A stretch of DNA of 64,000 nt from Saccharothrix ecbatanensis (GTDB lineage Bacteria > Actinomycetota > Actinomycetes > Mycobacteriales > Pseudonocardiaceae), in the NCBI RefSeq assembly GCF_014205015.1, contig NZ_JACHMO010000001.1, positions 2,232,001 to 2,296,000 of the forward strand, in the 5' to 3' direction. The notes below the pieces were generated by a model. It was not told the DNA's origin and made no database searches. It saw only the letters and a program-made list of their open reading frames with translations. This document shows, one piece after another, positions 62,672 to 64,000 of the stretch (position 1 is its first letter; every line of letters begins with the position of its first letter). A program made the translations under genes and the position numbers.

Positions 62672-64000
62672 CGCGGCACCCGACGTCCGTCGGGCCTCGG
62701 CGGTGATCCGCTCCACATCGGCCAGCTCAGCCGCCGGACGTGGAACTCCGGTCGACTCCCACAGCCGGTGCGCGTCGCCGAGCAGCCGCACGGCCTCCTC
62801 ATGCGCGTCCGCAAGCAGACACGCCCCGGCGAGCCCTTCAAGGGCGGCGGCCTCCGCACGGGGATCACCGAGCCGCCGTGCGAAGTCGAGGGCCTGCCGG
62901 TGGTAGCCCGCCGCCCTGGCACCGTCACCGCGCAGCTCCGCGACGAAACCGAGCTCGGTCAGCACCACCGCGTACCCCGGCGCCCGCCCCGTGCGGCGGT
63001 ACCACTCGGCGGCGGCGCTGAGCTGCGCCTCCGCCTCCGCCAGGTCCCCGGCACGCCGTGCGCTCTGCCCCAAGCCGATCGCGGCGTAGATCTCGCCGGG
63101 TTTGAAGCCGTGTTCCGCCGCCAGCCGCCTGGCCCGTTCGTGGAACCGCCGCGCGGTGTCGTGGTCGCCACGGAGCATCGCGATCCGGCCCAGCCCGGAC
63201 AGCCGGTCCGCCGCCTCCGCCCACATGCCGAGCTCTTCGGCCGACGCGAGCCCGTCACGGTGCAGCCGCTCCGCCGAGTCGTAGTCACCCTGGATCTCGG
63301 CCAACGCCGCACGCGGGTACACGGTGAGCAGTTCGCCGCCCCGATCCCCGAGATCCCGGAACAGCGCCAGGGCACGGTCGCCGGCGTCGGCCGCCGTCCG
63401 CAGGTCCCCGCGGGCCAACGCGTGGTTGGCGCGCAGACCGGTCGTCACGGCCACGCCCCACGTGTGGCCGAGCGAACGGAAGCCCTTCGACGCCCGCGCC
63501 GCCAACTCCTCGCTCGTGTCCAGGTCACCGCAGTGCAGGAGCACGTAGGCGAGGAACCACTCCGCCATGGCCAGCCCGAGCGGATCGTCCACCCCGTCGA
63601 ACGCCCCCACCGCGGACAGCGCCGGCTCGGCGTCCGACAGGATCGCGATGCCCGCCTCCCAACACCGCACCCTCGCCCGGAGCGCAGGCGGCGCGTCACC
63701 CGGAACGGCCAGCGCCCGACCCGCCCACCGGGCCGCCTGACGCACCCGTCCGCGCAGCAGCAACGACCACGCCAGTGCGTCCACCAGCCGTAACGCCACC
63801 TCGGCGGCCCCGCGGGCGATCGCGTGGTCCAACGCGCAGTGCAGGTTGCCGTGTTCGGCGTCGAGCAGGTCGAGGCACGACCGCTGGTCGGGACCGAACA
63901 GACCGGGAACGCACGCCTCGGCCACCGCCAGGTGGTGCAGCGAGTGCCGGTCGCGCACCGCGTCACCCTCGCCGGCCTCGGCCAAGCGCTCCCGCGCGTA
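62588..64000 (-). CDS. AfsR/LuxR-type regulator, C-terminal TPR part (cut by window edge)
   Basis: The frame runs from the right edge to the stop at 62588 (470 residues visible). It opens with YARERLAEAGEGDAVRDRHSLHHLAVAE, the typical end of the NB-ARC/winged part of AfsR- or LuxR-type (LAL) regulators, followed by about 10 TPR-like repeats (for example AERLHRDGLASAEELGMWAEAADRLSGLGRIAMLRGDH). The DNA-binding domain must lie beyond the window, or at the N-terminus out of view. Its last 28 codons overlap the 3' end of the convergent stress-protein gene. Confidence 0.8.
   Translation of the reverse strand, partial: YARERLAEAGEGDAVRDRHSLHHLAVAEACVPGLFGPDQRSCLDLLDAEHGNLHCALDHAIARGAAEVALRLVDALAWSLLLRGRVRQAARWAGRALAVPGDAPPALRARVRCWEAGIAILSDAEPALSAVGAFDGVDDPLGLAMAEWFLAYVLLHCGDLDTSEELAARASKGFRSLGHTWGVAVTTGLRANHALARGDLRTAADAGDRALALFRDLGDRGGELLTVYPRAALAEIQGDYDSAERLHRDGLASAEELGMWAEAADRLSGLGRIAMLRGDHDTARRFHERARRLAAEHGFKPGEIYAAIGLGQSARRAGDLAEAEAQLSAAAEWYRRTGRAPGYAVVLTELGFVAELRGDGARAAGYHRQALDFARRLGDPRAEAAALEGLAGACLLADAHEEAVRLLGDAHRLWESTGVPRPAAELADVERITAEARRTSGAASTGLGLAVHQRERAVGVVEHGVADGAQ

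Noticed and set aside
1..64000. tRNA, rRNA, CRISPR or phage attachment sites
   Set aside because: Looked for by eye; no cloverleaf, rRNA-like, repeat-spacer or integrase-linked sequence was recognised. A covariance-model scan was not possible.

Overview
The window is high-GC DNA with the codon habits, overlapping stop/start codons and gene families of an actinomycete. A member of the Pseudonocardiales (Saccharothrix, Actinosynnema or Lentzea-like) is my guess, but nothing here fixes the genus. Most of it, about 4.2 to 61.4 kb, is one biosynthetic gene cluster for an aromatic polyketide that combines type I and type II polyketide synthases (PKSs). It is flanked by sugar-metabolism genes on the left and by a universal stress protein and an AfsR-like regulator on the right.

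Layout. 0-4 kb: start of a secreted beta-helix protein (minus strand, cut by the window edge), a perfect CebR/CelR-type operator, a GH92 alpha-mannosidase and a GT4 glycosyltransferase. 4.2-6.9 kb: DrrB/DrrA-like exporter and a TetR repressor. 7-18 kb: a BBE-type flavoprotein and a 3063-residue type I PKS (KSQ-AT-ACP / KS-AT-ACP / KS-AT-ACP) with no reductive domain and no thioesterase. 18-33 kb: SARP activator, didomain aromatase/cyclase, methyltransferase, KS-alpha and CLF, C9-type ketoreductase, DpsC-like KASIII, acyltransferase, a second type I PKS (ACP-KS-AT-AT-DH-ACP), the type II ACP and an SDR. 33-43 kb: tailoring enzymes (split-barrel flavoprotein, P450, second BBE flavoprotein, two SnoaL-like proteins, three NmrA-type reductases, methyltransferase, ABM monooxygenase) and a truncated IS110. 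44-52 kb: a beta-lactamase-fold hydrolase with Cys in place of the catalytic Ser, then a tight minus-strand operon of cyclase, AMP ligase, carrier protein, EctC-like cupin, acyl-CoA dehydrogenase, transglutaminase-like protein, UbiD and UbiX. 52-61.4 kb: acetyl-CoA carboxylase genes (fused AccD-AccA, BCCP, AccC), another SnoaL-fold protein, another NmrA protein, a second P450 and a DrrC-like UvrA homologue.

How the genes may work together (inference). The two type I PKSs probably build a short, methyl-branched starter. The DpsC-like KASIII and the discrete acyltransferase would help pass a starter to the type II minimal PKS (KS-alpha, CLF, ACP). The C9 ketoreductase, aromatase/cyclase, DpsY-type cyclase and SnoaL-like proteins would fold the chain into fused aromatic rings, and the flavoproteins, P450s, ABM protein and methyltransferases would decorate it. 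The carboxylase genes supply malonyl-CoA. The AMP ligase, carrier protein and acyl-CoA dehydrogenase look like the set that turns proline into pyrrolyl-2-carbonyl thioester, so a pyrrole may be attached. I cannot name the product.

Regulation and resistance. The same 19-bp motif lies before the exporter genes, before the TetR gene and, 53 kb away, before the DrrC-like gene. This ties the two ends of the cluster into one probable self-resistance regulon and suggests a DNA-binding product.
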